From Roseomonas mucosa (GTDB lineage: Bacteria; Pseudomonadota; Alphaproteobacteria; Acetobacterales; Acetobacteraceae): a DNA stretch of 64,000 nucleotides. Location of the stretch: NCBI GenBank assembly GCA_945878375.1, contig CAMDWG010000005.1:124001-188000 (forward strand), in the 5' to 3' direction. Position 1 is the stretch's first letter, and each line of letters starts with the position of its first letter. Shown here in pieces: positions 1-10,511 of this stretch. The notes beneath the pieces are model-generated. The model saw only the letters and a program-made list of their open reading frames with translations, did no database searches and was not told the DNA's origin. A program made the position numbers and the translations under genes.

Positions 1-109
1 TGGCGCCCACGACGCCGATGGGTTGTCTCCGGCCCGCCTTGCGCCTAGGTGGAGGCCACGCGCCGCGCCTGTCGCGGCCCCTTGCCCCTCTCATCCCCAT
101 ACGACGGAC

Positions 110-658
110 ATGAGCGAGAAGACCGAGAACCCGACCGATCCGGCCGCGGAACCCATCTCCGTGGCCGACACCGCAGCGCCGGAGGCCGACCGCATGGCGA
201 CGCTCGAGGCCGAGGCCACGCAGTTCCGCGACAAGTGGCTGCGGGCGGAGGCGGAGATGCAGAACCTCCGTACCCGCACCCGGCGCGAGGCGGAGGAAGC
301 GCGGCAATTCGCGGTACAGAAATTCGCCCGCGACGCGGTGGAGACGGCGGATAATCTCCGCCGCGGCCTCGACAGCCTGCCCCCGGCGGCGGAGGACGAG
401 CCAGAGATTCTGGCCAAGCTGCGCAACGGCTTCGAGGGTGTGGAGCGCGGCTTCGTGGCGATGCTGGAGCGCCACGGCGTGAAGAAGCACGACGCCGCCG
501 GCCAGCCCTTCGACCCCGAGCTGCACCAGGCGATGGCCGAGCAGCCCGCGCCCGAGGGCGTCGAGCCGGGGACGGTCATCCAGGCCTGGACCCCCGCCTG
601 GACCCTGAATGGCCGCCTGCTCAAGCCCGCCATGGTGGTGGTGGCCGGCAAGGCGTGA
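110..658 (+). CDS. grpE: GrpE nucleotide exchange factor
   Basis: Co-chaperone that releases ADP from DnaK in the cytoplasm. The 182-residue product has the family layout: an acidic disordered N-terminus, a long charged helix (about residues 25-80, rich in E, A and R) that forms the dimeric coiled coil, and the C-terminal beta domain with the conserved end PAMVVVAGKA. The frame is open upstream to base 23, but the ATG at 110 gives the normal family start (MSEKTENP) and the upstream residues look like noncoding translation. The stop overlaps the next gene as TGATG. dnaK and dnaJ lie 2 kb downstream, which supports the call. Confidence 0.95.
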   Translation: MSEKTENPTDPAAEPISVADTAAPEADRMATLEAEATQFRDKWLRAEAEMQNLRTRTRREAEEARQFAVQKFARDAVETADNLRRGLDSLPPAAEDEPEILAKLRNGFEGVERGFVAMLERHGVKKHDAAGQPFDPELHQAMAEQPAPEGVEPGTVIQAWTPAWTLNGRLLKPAMVVVAGKA

Positions 659-1143
659 TGGTGAGGGATGTTGGCGCGGCGGATCTCGCCGCGCTGAACG
701 CCTTGAACGACGCCCATGCGGCTGAGGTGAACGCGCTGGCGCCCGCGTCCTTCGCGGCGCTGGTGCGACAGTCCTTCGCCGCCCGGATGCTGGACGCAGC
801 CGATGGCCGCCCCGCCGGCTTCTGCCTCGCGCTGAGCCATGCCACGCCGACGCAGGGGCCGAACCATGGCTGGTTCCAGGACCGACTGCCCGAATTCGCC
901 TATGTGGACCGCGTGGTGGTCGATGCCGCCTGCCGCGGTCAGGGGATCGCGCGCGCGCTCTATGCCGACCTCGTGGCGCGGGCGCGGGCGGCGGGGCTGC
1001 CGGTGCTGGCCTGCGAGGTGAACCTCGACCCGCCCAACCCGGTCAGCATGGCATTCCACGAGAAACTCGGCTTCACCGAGGCCGGGATCGCGACCGACCC
1101 ACGCAACGGCAAGCGGGTGCGCTACCTCACGCTCGCGCTATAA
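658..1143 (+). CDS. GNAT family N-acetyltransferase
   Basis: Probable acetyl-CoA-dependent N-acetyltransferase of unknown substrate, 161 residues. The acetyl-CoA binding motif A region is visible as VDRVVVDAACRGQGIARAL (R/Q-x-x-G-x-G/A pattern), followed by the motif B stretch in which NPVSMAFHEKLGF is typical of GNAT proteins. ATG 658 overlaps the grpE stop by one base, so the two are probably co-translated; a GTG at 655 is in frame but less likely. The 3' end overlaps the convergent DUF3422 gene by six bases, so that each stop lies inside the other coding sequence. Confidence 0.85.
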   Translation: MVRDVGAADLAALNALNDAHAAEVNALAPASFAALVRQSFAARMLDAADGRPAGFCLALSHATPTQGPNHGWFQDRLPEFAYVDRVVVDAACRGQGIARALYADLVARARAAGLPVLACEVNLDPPNPVSMAFHEKLGFTEAGIATDPRNGKRVRYLTLAL

Positions 1144-2424
1144 CAGAACCGGCTTGATCCGCCGCCGCCGCATCCGGGTCCAGACCAGGCCTGCGATGAT
1201 CGGCACCAGCACCGCGACGATGATCTCGCCCTTCAGCCAGCCGCCGAATTCGAAGGGCTTGATCGCGTAGCCCAGCAGCGACAACACGTAATAGCTGATG
1301 CCAGCGACGGACAGGCCCTCCACCGTCTCCTGCAGCCGCAGCTGCGCGCGGCCGGTATCTGCCATGGCCGCCAGCAGCTTCTGCGTCTGCGCTTCCTGCG
1401 CCACCGCGACGCGGGCGCGGAGCAGATCCACCGCGCGGCCGCAGCGGATGGACATCGCACCGATCCGCGTGCTGGCCGCATCGACCGTTGCCATCGCCGG
1501 ATCCAGCCGGCGTTCCAGATACTCTGTCAGCGTCGGCAGCCCTTGCAGCCGCTGTTCGCGCAGCAGCTGCAGGCGCCGGCCCACCAGCGCGTGATAGGCC
1601 CGCGCGGCGGAAAACCGGTCGGCCGTCGCCGCCGCCTGCTGTTCGATGGAGGTGGCGAGGCCCGCCAGTTCCTCCAGCGCCTTGCGTTCTTCTTCAAGGT
1701 CGTCGAGGCCGGGCAGGGTGCTGGCGATGGCCGCCAGCCTTTCCGATGCCGGGCCGAGTGTGGCGGAGACGGCGCGCGCCGCAGGCAGGGCGAGCAGGGC
1801 GAGCATCCGGTAGGTCTCGATCTCCCACAGCGCCTGGGCGAGACGGCCGGCAAGCGCCGCGGTCATCCCATGGTCCTGCAGCAGCAGCCGCGTGAAGCCA
1901 TCGGGCCCGAGGCGGAAATCCGTCCAGCCGGTCGCGGCCCCGGCCGAAAGGCTGGCGCCGGCCAGATTGTCCGGCACGAAGCAGCCGGGGGGCGGGGGCT
2001 CGTCCTCCCCGCCGGTGCGGATCACGGCGATGTGGCAGGCGACCAGCGTCTTGCCGGGCAGGTCTTCCAGCCAATCCGTCGGCACGGCTTCGATCGCGCT
2101 GTCGGCGAAGGGGTCGGCGGCGGCGGCGTCGGGGCCGGGGCGGAAGAAGGTCCAGCCGTCGAATTCGGTATGGCGTTCGTAGCGCAGGCTGAACCGCCCG
2201 AAATCCGCCAGCACGAAATCCGCCCCCGGCGCCGGCGGCGTGACGCCATAGCGCCGGCAGAGCAGCGCCAGGTGCTCGATCGCGGCGCCGCGCCGGGCGC
2301 CCGGCTCGGTCACATTCGCGAGGCGGCTGATCGAGACCGGGGTCGCGAGCGGCAGCGGCGGGCGGGCGTGCAATTCCCCCGCGAGCAGGTCGCGATCGGG
2401 ATGCAGGGGGAGGGAGCGGATCAT
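1138..2424 (-). CDS. DUF3422 family membrane-anchored protein
   Basis: Protein of unknown function, 428 residues. It matches my recollection of the DUF3422 family: an N-terminal soluble domain opening with HPDRDLLAGELHARPP, a long central helical region rich in E, A, R and L, and two hydrophobic C-terminal helices (LSVAGISYYVLSLLGY, and IIVAVLVPIIAGLVW) ending in a basic tail. The sequence therefore suggests a cytoplasmic domain tethered to the inner membrane. The frame is open to 2544, but ATG 2424 gives the family start MIRSLPLHPDRD. It diverges from dnaK; the 264-base gap between them holds the dnaK promoter. Confidence 0.8.
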   Translation of the reverse strand: MIRSLPLHPDRDLLAGELHARPPLPLATPVSISRLANVTEPGARRGAAIEHLALLCRRYGVTPPAPGADFVLADFGRFSLRYERHTEFDGWTFFRPGPDAAAADPFADSAIEAVPTDWLEDLPGKTLVACHIAVIRTGGEDEPPPPGCFVPDNLAGASLSAGAATGWTDFRLGPDGFTRLLLQDHGMTAALAGRLAQALWEIETYRMLALLALPAARAVSATLGPASERLAAIASTLPGLDDLEEERKALEELAGLATSIEQQAAATADRFSAARAYHALVGRRLQLLREQRLQGLPTLTEYLERRLDPAMATVDAASTRIGAMSIRCGRAVDLLRARVAVAQEAQTQKLLAAMADTGRAQLRLQETVEGLSVAGISYYVLSLLGYAIKPFEFGGWLKGEIIVAVLVPIIAGLVWTRMRRRRIKPVLL

Positions 2425-2534
2425 GTCGAGGATGAACAACTTGCCACGTGCGGGCCCGGCAGGCCAGCGCCTTGATGGGCCATGTCCTCTCCCCGCGCGG
2501 TCGTTGCTTTTCGCGGGCGGCGCCCCCGGCCCCC

Positions 2535-2563
2535 TTGTCCGCACACGCCGGGCTCAATACATC
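2535..2563 (+). promoter_or_regulatory. candidate dnaK promoter
   Basis: TTGTCC at 2535-2540 and TACATC at 2558-2563 are separated by exactly 17 bases. A start near 2570 would give a leader of about 120 bases before dnaK. The same stretch can be read as a heat-shock type site (CTTG, 17 bases, then CAATACAT), so sigma-32 control is possible but not decided by the sequence. There is no good hairpin or CIRCE-type repeat next to it. Confidence 0.45.
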
Positions 2564-2688
2564 GCCGGAGACGGGCAGCCTTCCGGCCGCCCGGTCCACT
2601 CGCCACGGTCAACCCACCCGGCACAGGCCGAAGGGGGCGGATGCGGTGCCTCAGGGGCCGCCGCCGCTTGCCAATGAGGAGCTTACGC

Positions 2689-4629
<1,941 letters not shown>

Positions 4630-4736
4630 CCCCGGTCTCCCGGATGGCGTGAGGATGGCGCGCCCGGCTTCCGCAAGGGGGTCGGGCGCTGTCATGTTGA
4701 ATAAGACGAAGCGACGGATCGAGGACCCTCGGGCCC

Positions 4737-5888
4737 ATGGCCAAGCGTGACTACTACCAGGTCCTGGGCGTCGCCCGGGAGGCGAGCGAGGAGGACCTGA
4801 AGAAGGCCTATCGCAAGCTCGCCATGCAGTATCACCCCGATCGCAACCAGGGCGACAAGGGGGCCGAGGCCAAGTTCAAGGAACTCAACGAGGCCTATGA
4901 CATCCTGAAGGACGCCGAGAAGCGCGCAGCCTATGACCGCTTCGGCCATGCCGCCTTCGAAGGTGGCATGGGCGGCGGCGGCGGTGGCGGCCCCCAGGGC
5001 GGCTTCGGCGGCGCCTTCGAGGATATCTTCGAGGAAATGTTCGGCGGCCTCGGCCGGCGCGGCGGCGGTCGCGGCGGCCCCGTCGGGCGCGGCAGCGACC
5101 TGCGGACCACGGTCGAGGTCACGCTGGAGGAAGCCTTCGCCGGCGCCAAGAAGACCATCCGGATCTCGACGGCCGTGGTGTGCGAGGCCTGCAAGGGCAG
5201 CGGCGCCGATGGCCCGGCCGCCCAGGCGGCGGCCACCTGCGGCACCTGCGGCGGCTCGGGCAAGGTCCGCGCGCAGCAGGGCTTCTTCCTGATCGAGCGC
5301 ACCTGCCCCACCTGCGGCGGCGCGGGCCGCGTGGTGAAGAACCCCTGCAAGGTCTGCGCCGGCCAGGGCCGCGTGCAGCGCGACCGGACGCTGTCCGTTT
5401 CCATCCCGGCCGGGGTCGAGGAGGGCACCCGCATCCGCCTGACGGGGGAAGGGGAGGCCGGGCTGCGCGGGGCGCCCGCCGGCGATCTCTATGTCGATGT
5501 TGGCCTGAAGTCGCACCCGATCTTCCAGCGGGACGGCGCCAATATCTTCGTCCGCGTGCCGCTCCGCATGACCCAGGCCGCGCTGGGCGCGGCGGTGGAA
5601 GTGCCGACGGTGGATGGCGGGCGCGCCAAGGTCACGATCCCCGCCGGTACCCAGGCGGGCGACCAGTTCCGCCTGCGCGGCAAGGGCTTCTCCGTGCTCC
5701 GCAGCGCGGCGCGCGGGGACATGTATGTCCAGGTGGCGGTCGAGACGCCGCAGAACCTCACCAAGCGCCAGCAGGAATTGCTGGCGGAGTTCGAGCGGGA
5801 AGCGGAGACATCCGGCCGTTCGAGCCCCGAGAGCGAGGGCTTCTTCGCCAAGGTGAAGGAGTTCTGGGACGGCCTCAACAACCGTTGA
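4737..5888 (+). CDS. dnaJ: Hsp40 co-chaperone DnaJ
   Basis: Stimulates DnaK ATPase and delivers substrates, 383 residues. J domain at residues 1-70 with the essential HPD at 33-35; Gly/Phe-rich linker with several runs of glycines at about 77-115; four zinc-binding CxxCxGxG repeats ([32 protein letters not shown]) in the middle; then the two beta-barrel peptide-binding subdomains and a C-terminal dimerisation tail. No residue of the zinc clusters is missing. It lies directly downstream of dnaK and has the standard dnaKJ order. Confidence 0.97.
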   Translation: MAKRDYYQVLGVAREASEEDLKKAYRKLAMQYHPDRNQGDKGAEAKFKELNEAYDILKDAEKRAAYDRFGHAAFEGGMGGGGGGGPQGGFGGAFEDIFEEMFGGLGRRGGGRGGPVGRGSDLRTTVEVTLEEAFAGAKKTIRISTAVVCEACKGSGADGPAAQAAATCGTCGGSGKVRAQQGFFLIERTCPTCGGAGRVVKNPCKVCAGQGRVQRDRTLSVSIPAGVEEGTRIRLTGEGEAGLRGAPAGDLYVDVGLKSHPIFQRDGANIFVRVPLRMTQAALGAAVEVPTVDGGRAKVTIPAGTQAGDQFRLRGKGFSVLRSAARGDMYVQVAVETPQNLTKRQQELLAEFEREAETSGRSSPESEGFFAKVKEFWDGLNNR

Positions 5889-6069
5889 TCCGCCCTATCC
5901 CGCCGCTGGCGCGGATGTGACGGGCCGGCGGCCGGACCGTGTCTTGCCATCGGCCGAAACCGCCGCCGCCCGATCGCGTTGAGCCAGCAACCGTCGCATC
6001 CCCCCAGCGGCGGCCCCGGCGGGCGGCGGCGCGGTGACGGTCCCACCCGTGCCGCCGCCCGCCCCCCCC

Positions 6070-6104
6070 TGGGCTTACCTCCCCTGGGCTTACCTCCCCT
6101 GGGC
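6070..6104 (+). repeat. 15-bp direct tandem repeat, about 2.3 copies
   Basis: The unit TGGGCTTACCTCCCC is repeated at 6070-6084 and 6085-6099 and begins again at 6100. It sits in the 273-base gap between dnaJ and dapB, about 60 bases upstream of the dapB start. Apart from this repeat and GC-rich inverted pieces I see nothing gene-like in that gap. The copy number is probably variable between strains. Confidence 0.8.
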
Positions 6105-6161
6105 CTTGACCCCTTTCCCGGCGCGCGCGAAAGCCTGACCCGCTCACATGGGGGACCCGAC

Positions 6162-6935
6162 ATGCGTATCGGCATCACCGGCATCGCCGGCCGCATGGGC
6201 CGCCTGCTGGCCGAGGAGATCGTCGCCGCCGGCGCGACGCTGGCCGGCGGCACAATCCGCCCCGGCTCCGCCAAGCCGCTGCCCGAGGGCGCCGCGCTGC
6301 TGCCGGATGCCGCCGCCCTGTTCGCCGCCGCCGATGTCGTCATCGACTTTACCCATGCCGAGGAAGCCGTGCCCCATGCGCTGGCCGCCGCGGCTTCGGG
6401 CAAGCCGCTGGTCCTCGGCTCATCTGGCATGTCGCGCGCCCAGGAAGCCGCGGTGGCGGAGGCGGCGGCGCGGGTGCCGGTGGTCTATGCCGCGAATTTC
6501 TCGCCCGGCGTGAACCTGGTGCTGGCGCTGGCCGAGCAGATGGCCGCCGCGCTGTCCCCCGCGCACTACGATGCCGAGATCGTCGAGATGCACCATCGCC
6601 AGAAGGTCGATGCCCCCGCCGGCACCGCCATCGCGCTCGGCCGCGCGGTCGCTTCCGGCCGCGGCACGACGCTGGAGGAAGCAGGGATCGAATCCGGCCG
6701 CGATGGCCATACCGGGCCGCGCGCGACCGGCGCGATCGGCTTCGCGGCGCTGCGCGGCGGGCAGGTTGTCGGGGAGCACACGCTGCTGTTCGCCGGCGCG
6801 ACCGAGCATATCGCGCTGACCCATCGCAGCTTCGACCGTCGTATCTATGCGACGGGCGCGGTGCGCGCCGCGCTGTGGCTGCGGGGGCGGAAGCCGGGCC
6901 TCTACGACATGAAGCATGTGCTCGGCATGGGGTGA
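6162..6935 (+). CDS. dapB: 4-hydroxy-tetrahydrodipicolinate reductase
   Basis: NAD(P)H-dependent step of the diaminopimelate/lysine pathway in the cytoplasm, 257 residues. The Rossmann motif GITGIAGRMGR is at residues 4-14, the catalytic signature EMHHRQKVDAPAGTA is complete (His-His and Lys), and the C-terminal region with HRSFDRRIYATGA matches the family. The frame stays open upstream to 5979, but ATG 6162 begins the protein exactly at the family start MRIGITG. No neighbouring lysine genes; it appears to be a single-gene unit. Confidence 0.96.
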   Translation: MRIGITGIAGRMGRLLAEEIVAAGATLAGGTIRPGSAKPLPEGAALLPDAAALFAAADVVIDFTHAEEAVPHALAAAASGKPLVLGSSGMSRAQEAAVAEAAARVPVVYAANFSPGVNLVLALAEQMAAALSPAHYDAEIVEMHHRQKVDAPAGTAIALGRAVASGRGTTLEEAGIESGRDGHTGPRATGAIGFAALRGGQVVGEHTLLFAGATEHIALTHRSFDRRIYATGAVRAALWLRGRKPGLYDMKHVLGMG

Positions 6936-7108
6936 CGGCTGGTTGGACTTCCGCGGCCGGCATGAGCGCCGATCTGGCCGGAGCGGTACCGATCCCTGGC
7001 CTGCCTTGACCCTGCCCAACTCGGCTGCGATACGCGCCCGTCCCGGACGCCCCGGGGCCTTCCCGGCCGGGGCTTCCGGCCTTCCGCGACAAGAGGCCGA
7101 ACCACGCC

Positions 7109-8296
7109 ATGCGCGACACTGGCGAGTATCTGTTCACCTCGGAGAGCGTCTCCGAGGGCCATCCCGACAAGGTGGCCGACCGCATTTCCGACACGGTGCT
7201 GGATGCGTTCCTGACCGCGGATCCCTATTCGCGCGTCGCCTGCGAGACGCTGGTGACCACGAACCGCGTGGTCCTGGCCGGCGAAGTGCGCGGCCCCGGC
7301 AGCGTCACCCCCGACCTGCTGCAGCACCTGACCCGCCTGGCGATCCAGGATATCGGCTACGAGCAGGACGGCTTCCACTGGCAGAACGCCAGCGTCGAAT
7401 GCCACCTGCATGCCCAGTCCGCGCATATCGCGCAGGGCGTGGACGCCGCCGGCAACAAGGATGAAGGCGCCGGCGACCAGGGCATCATGTTCGGCTATGC
7501 CTGCCGCGAGACGCCGGACCTGATGCCGGCGCCGCTCTACTACGCCCACATGATCCTGCGTCGCGTCAGCGAGATGCGCCGGAACAAGGACAAGGCGGTG
7601 GAGGGGCTGCTGCCCGACGCCAAGTCCCAGGTGACCCTGCGTTATGTGGACGGCAAGCCGGTGGGTGCCACCTCCGTCGTCGTCTCCACCCAGCATGCCG
7701 AAGGGCTGGAGCAGGCCGAGATCAAGCGCCTGCTGCGCCCGATCGTCGAAAGCACCCTTCCCAAGGGCTGGATGTGCCCGGACGCCGAATTCTACGTGAA
7801 CCCGACCGGCAAGTTCGTGATCGGCGGCCCGGACGGCGATTGCGGCCTGACGGGTCGCAAGATCATCGTGGACACCTATGGCGGCGCGGCCCCGCATGGC
7901 GGCGGCGCGTTCTCGGGCAAGGATCCGACCAAGGTGGACCGCTCGGCGGCCTACGCGGCGCGCTATGTGGCGAAGAACGTGGTCGCCGCCGGCCTCGCGG
8001 ATCGCTGCACCATCCAGGTCAGCTACGCGATCGGCGTGTCCAAGCCGCTGTCGGTCTATTTCGACCTGCACGGCACGGGCTACGATGTGGATGAGGTGAA
8101 GCTGGCGAAGGTGATGGATGGGCTGGTCAACCTCTCCCCGCGCGGCATCCGCGAACACCTGCACCTGAACCGCCCGATCTACGTGCCGACCAGCGCCTAT
8201 GGCCATTTCGGCCGCACGCCGGACGCCGAGCGCGGCACCTTCACCTGGGAGAAGACCGACCTGGTGGATGAGCTGAAGCGAGCTTTCGGTCGTTAG
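7109..8296 (+). CDS. metK: S-adenosylmethionine synthetase
   Basis: Makes SAM from ATP and methionine, 395 residues. Family signatures are all present: [19 protein letters not shown] at the N-terminus, the [13 protein letters not shown] hexapeptide region, and the glycine-rich [15 protein letters not shown] loop with its K for phosphate binding. The 173-base upstream gap contains GC-rich inverted repeats, but I could not match them to a SAM riboswitch class. SAM use links it loosely to trmB, next downstream, and to the mtnBDC salvage genes 38 kb away. Confidence 0.98.
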   Translation: MRDTGEYLFTSESVSEGHPDKVADRISDTVLDAFLTADPYSRVACETLVTTNRVVLAGEVRGPGSVTPDLLQHLTRLAIQDIGYEQDGFHWQNASVECHLHAQSAHIAQGVDAAGNKDEGAGDQGIMFGYACRETPDLMPAPLYYAHMILRRVSEMRRNKDKAVEGLLPDAKSQVTLRYVDGKPVGATSVVVSTQHAEGLEQAEIKRLLRPIVESTLPKGWMCPDAEFYVNPTGKFVIGGPDGDCGLTGRKIIVDTYGGAAPHGGGAFSGKDPTKVDRSAAYAARYVAKNVVAAGLADRCTIQVSYAIGVSKPLSVYFDLHGTGYDVDEVKLAKVMDGLVNLSPRGIREHLHLNRPIYVPTSAYGHFGRTPDAERGTFTWEKTDLVDELKRAFGR

Positions 8297-8415
8297 CCCT
8301 CAGGCGCCGGGCGGCCGCATCCGCGGCCTTGGCTACCGCGCCTACGCACGGGTTCGCCCGGCTCGTCTGATGGTCTGCGCGCGGGCGCGCCGTGCGCGCC
8401 TTGGTTCTGTTCTGG

Positions 8416-8444
8416 GGGCGGCGGGCGCGAGCCTGCCGCCCTTT
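8416..8444 (+). terminator. intrinsic terminator between metK and trmB
   Basis: An 11-bp stem (8416-8426 with 8431-8441, one G-T pair) closes a GCGA tetraloop and is followed by TTTCTCGTT. It lies 120 bases after the metK stop and only 17 bases before the trmB ATG, so it may end metK transcription or act on the trmB leader. A weaker 6-bp hairpin (8313-8328) directly follows metK. Confidence 0.55.
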
Positions 8445-8460
8445 CTCGTTGGATGATCCG

Positions 8461-9171
8461 ATGACCGCCGACCGCCCGCCCCTTGCCGAGGGCGTTCCCG
8501 ACCGCCTCTATGGCCGCCGCCGGGGCCATCCGCTGCGGCCGCGGCAGCAATTGCTGCTGGATGCGACGCTGCCGCGCCTGCGCATCAGCGCCGATCAGGC
8601 GCGCGACCCGCGCGGCGCCTTCGCCATGCCCGGCGCGCCGCTGTGGGTGGAGATCGGCTTCGGCGGCGGCGAACACACGCTCGCGCAGATCGAGACGCAC
8701 CGGGATGTGGCCTACATCGCCTCCGAGGTGTTCGAGAACGGGCTCTGTTCCCTCCTGACCCGCCTGGTCGCGGAGGGGGAGGAAGCGACCGGCGCGCTGC
8801 CGGGGAATTTGCGGCTCTGGCCGCAGGATGCGCGGCACCTGCTGACGGCGCTGCCCGACGGCGCGCTCGACCGGCTGTTCCTGATGTTTCCCGACCCCTG
8901 GCCGAAATCCCGCCATGCCAAGCGCCGCTTCGTCCACCCGTCCCTGCTGCCGCTGGTTGCCCGCGCGCTGCGGCCAGCGGGCGAATGGCGCATCGCGTCC
9001 GACGACCCGACCTACCAGGGCTGGGTGGAGGAGGTGATGGCGGACGCCACTGATTTCGCGCTGGTGGCGCGCGAACATGCCCGCCCGTCCGGCTGGCCGG
9101 GCACGCGGTACGAGGCGAAGGCGCTGCGCGAGGGCCGTTCCCCGATCTACTGGACCTTCGCGCGGCGCTGA
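8461..9171 (+). CDS. trmB: tRNA (guanine-46-N7)-methyltransferase
   Basis: SAM-dependent enzyme that makes m7G46 in the variable loop of tRNA, 236 residues. SAM motif I is EIGFGGGEHT, and the family-specific catalytic segment FLMFPDPWPKSRHAKRR is intact. ATG 8461 starts the protein at MTADRPPLAEG; the frame is open upstream to 8392 but this includes the terminator hairpin, so that part is not coding. Transcription is probably independent of metK, given the hairpin just upstream. Confidence 0.95.
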   Translation: MTADRPPLAEGVPDRLYGRRRGHPLRPRQQLLLDATLPRLRISADQARDPRGAFAMPGAPLWVEIGFGGGEHTLAQIETHRDVAYIASEVFENGLCSLLTRLVAEGEEATGALPGNLRLWPQDARHLLTALPDGALDRLFLMFPDPWPKSRHAKRRFVHPSLLPLVARALRPAGEWRIASDDPTYQGWVEEVMADATDFALVAREHARPSGWPGTRYEAKALREGRSPIYWTFARR

Positions 9172-9186
9172 GGCACTTCTTCACGA

Positions 9187-9215
9187 TTGTATGATCGTAT
9201 ACGTCACGCTAAGTT
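9187..9215 (+). promoter_or_regulatory. candidate promoter in AT-rich island
   Basis: TTGTAT (9187-9192), 17 bases, TAAGTT (9210-9215), in a locally AT-rich stretch that stands out from its 70% GC surroundings. The half-sites GTAT and ATAC (9189-9192 and 9199-9202) form an inverted repeat with a six-base spacer overlapping the -35 and spacer, so a repressor could act here. A transcript from about 9222 would reach the gene at 9251. Confidence 0.45.
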
Positions 9216-9250
9216 GAGGGCCATCGTCGCCGTCTCGCGAGGGCCCCTCC

Positions 9251-9736
9251 ATGCCGCCTCCCGCCCCTGATGCCCCCTTGTGCCGGCTACCGCGGCCGGA
9301 GGATTTCGCCGGTGAGCGCGGCGGGCATACGCCCTGGTGCGGCCCGGCGGCGGTCGCGACGGCGGCGGGGCTCAGCTATGCCGGCGCCTGCGCGCTGCTG
9401 GTCCGCATCGCGCCTGACCGCTATCCGCCGGGGGAGGAGATCGTCACCACCTGGTGGCGCGACCTGCTGGGGGCGCTGGCGCATCTCGGCATCGCGGCGG
9501 TGCCGCGCCTGGTGCAGGGCCGCCCGACGCTGTGCCGCGCGGTGCGGGACGGGCTGCCGCATGGATGGTGGCTGGCCCGCGTCACCGATCACTTCTGCCT
9601 GCTGCGCGTGGCGGGCAGCGGTCGGGCGGCGGTGTTCGACAACCGCCATCACGCAGAACCTCTGTCCGCCGCGACCCATGGGCGGCGCCGCGTGACGCAT
9701 CTGGCGCGCCTGCCGCCGCCGCCAGGCGCCGAATAG
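9251..9736 (+). CDS. hypothetical protein with papain/C39-like cysteine peptidase features
   Basis: 161 residues, no clear family that I recognise. The order of motifs resembles the cysteine peptidase (C39/papain-like) fold: WCGPAAVATAAGLSY near residue 30 could hold the nucleophilic Cys followed by the helix, VTDHFCLLRV near residue 113 could hold the His, and VFDNRHH follows as the third-residue region, with a final beta strand. There is no signal peptide and no transmembrane segment, so it should be cytoplasmic. It has its own candidate promoter and stands alone between trmB and the rimP leader. The peptidase reading is inferred from motifs and needs structural support. Confidence 0.6.
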   Translation: MPPPAPDAPLCRLPRPEDFAGERGGHTPWCGPAAVATAAGLSYAGACALLVRIAPDRYPPGEEIVTTWWRDLLGALAHLGIAAVPRLVQGRPTLCRAVRDGLPHGWWLARVTDHFCLLRVAGSGRAAVFDNRHHAEPLSAATHGRRRVTHLARLPPPPGAE

Positions 9737-9744
9737 GCTGGTGC

Positions 9745-9773
9745 TTGCCGCGCGGGCCATGGGCGTCTATATG
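9745..9773 (+). promoter_or_regulatory. promoter of the rimP-nusA-infB operon
   Basis: TTGCCG at 9745-9750, a 17-base spacer and TATATG at 9768-9773 make the best sigma-70-like promoter in the window. Predicted transcription starts near 9780, giving a leader of about 104 bases before rimP. That leader contains the T-tailed hairpin at 9807-9833. Confidence 0.65.
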
Positions 9774-9806
9774 AGGATCTGAGATCGCTTTCCGTGGTAT
9801 CCGGAG

Positions 9807-9833
9807 GGTGGCCCCAAAAGGGCCGCCTTTTTT
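9807..9833 (+). terminator. intrinsic terminator/attenuator in the rimP leader
   Basis: Stem GGTGGCCC (9807-9814) with GGGCCGCC (9820-9827), loop CAAAA, then six T residues (9828-9833). It is a textbook Rho-independent terminator. It lies downstream of the promoter at 9745-9773, so it should act on the rimP operon transcript; it may also end the upstream gene. A second hairpin, GTTGGC with GCCAAC (9834-9839 and 9854-9859), follows at once and could be part of an antitermination switch or a processing site. Confidence 0.75.
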
Positions 9834-9883
9834 GTTGGCCAAGCGTTCTGCCAGCCAACCCGCGGAGGCGCCGACCGAAGCGC

Positions 9884-10507
9884 ATGACCGAACCCGAAAC
9901 CCCGCCCATCCCCGCCGCCGCCCCGATCGCCGACAGCGACATCCCTCGCCATGAGGGGCTGGAGCTGCGGATCGCCAACGCGATCCTGCCGAGCCTGACG
10001 CAGATGGGCTACGAGCTTGTCCGCGTGCAGGTCAGCGGCAAGGAACGGCCGGTCGTGCAGATCATGGCCGACCGCGCCGATGGCGAGCCCTTCCTCGTCG
10101 AGGATTGCGAGACGATCAGCCATGGCGTCGGCGCCGTGCTGGACGTGGAAGATCCGATCAAGGGCGAATGGGTGCTCGAAGTGTCCTCGGCCGGGATCGA
10201 CCGGCCGCTGACGCGGGCCAAGGATTGGAATCGCTTCGCCGGCCATGTCGCGACCGTCGAACTCGCGGTGCCGCAGGATGGGCGCAAGCGCTACCGCGGC
10301 ATCGCGCTGGGCGCTGATGCCGATGTGGCGCGCCTGAAGTTGGATGACGGCAGCGAGCTGGAGCTGCCGCGCGGCAATATCCGCAAGGCGAAGCTCGTGC
10401 TCACCGATGAACTCATCGCGGCGACAGCCGCGGATGCCCGCCCCGGATCCCCCGCCGCCGATGGCGCCGATGGTGAATCCGAGCCGGACTATACGAGGAG
10501 GAACTGA
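9884..10507 (+). CDS. rimP: ribosome maturation factor RimP
   Basis: Needed for maturation of the 30S ribosomal subunit; 207 residues. N-terminal alpha/beta domain ([20 protein letters not shown]), the RimP motif region around [18 protein letters not shown] and the SSAGIDRPL signature, followed by the C-terminal SH3-like domain. ATG 9884 is the family-consistent start; the frame is open upstream to 9794 but that crosses the terminator hairpin. First gene of the rimP-nusA-ylxR-infB-rbfA-truB-rpsO operon; nusA starts four bases after its stop. Confidence 0.95.
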   Translation: MTEPETPPIPAAAPIADSDIPRHEGLELRIANAILPSLTQMGYELVRVQVSGKERPVVQIMADRADGEPFLVEDCETISHGVGAVLDVEDPIKGEWVLEVSSAGIDRPLTRAKDWNRFAGHVATVELAVPQDGRKRYRGIALGADADVARLKLDDGSELELPRGNIRKAKLVLTDELIAATAADARPGSPAADGADGESEPDYTRRN

Positions 10508-10511
10508 GACA

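Noticed and set aside
6936-7108. Possible SAM riboswitch upstream of metK
   Set aside because: The leader has GC-rich hairpins, but I could not place the conserved cores of SAM-I, SAM-II or SAM/SAH classes. A covariance-model search would decide.
9740-9860. tRNA gene in the rimP leader, as found upstream of nusA in some bacteria
   Set aside because: The sequence folds as a promoter-terminator unit and shows no tRNA cloverleaf or TPsiC sequence.
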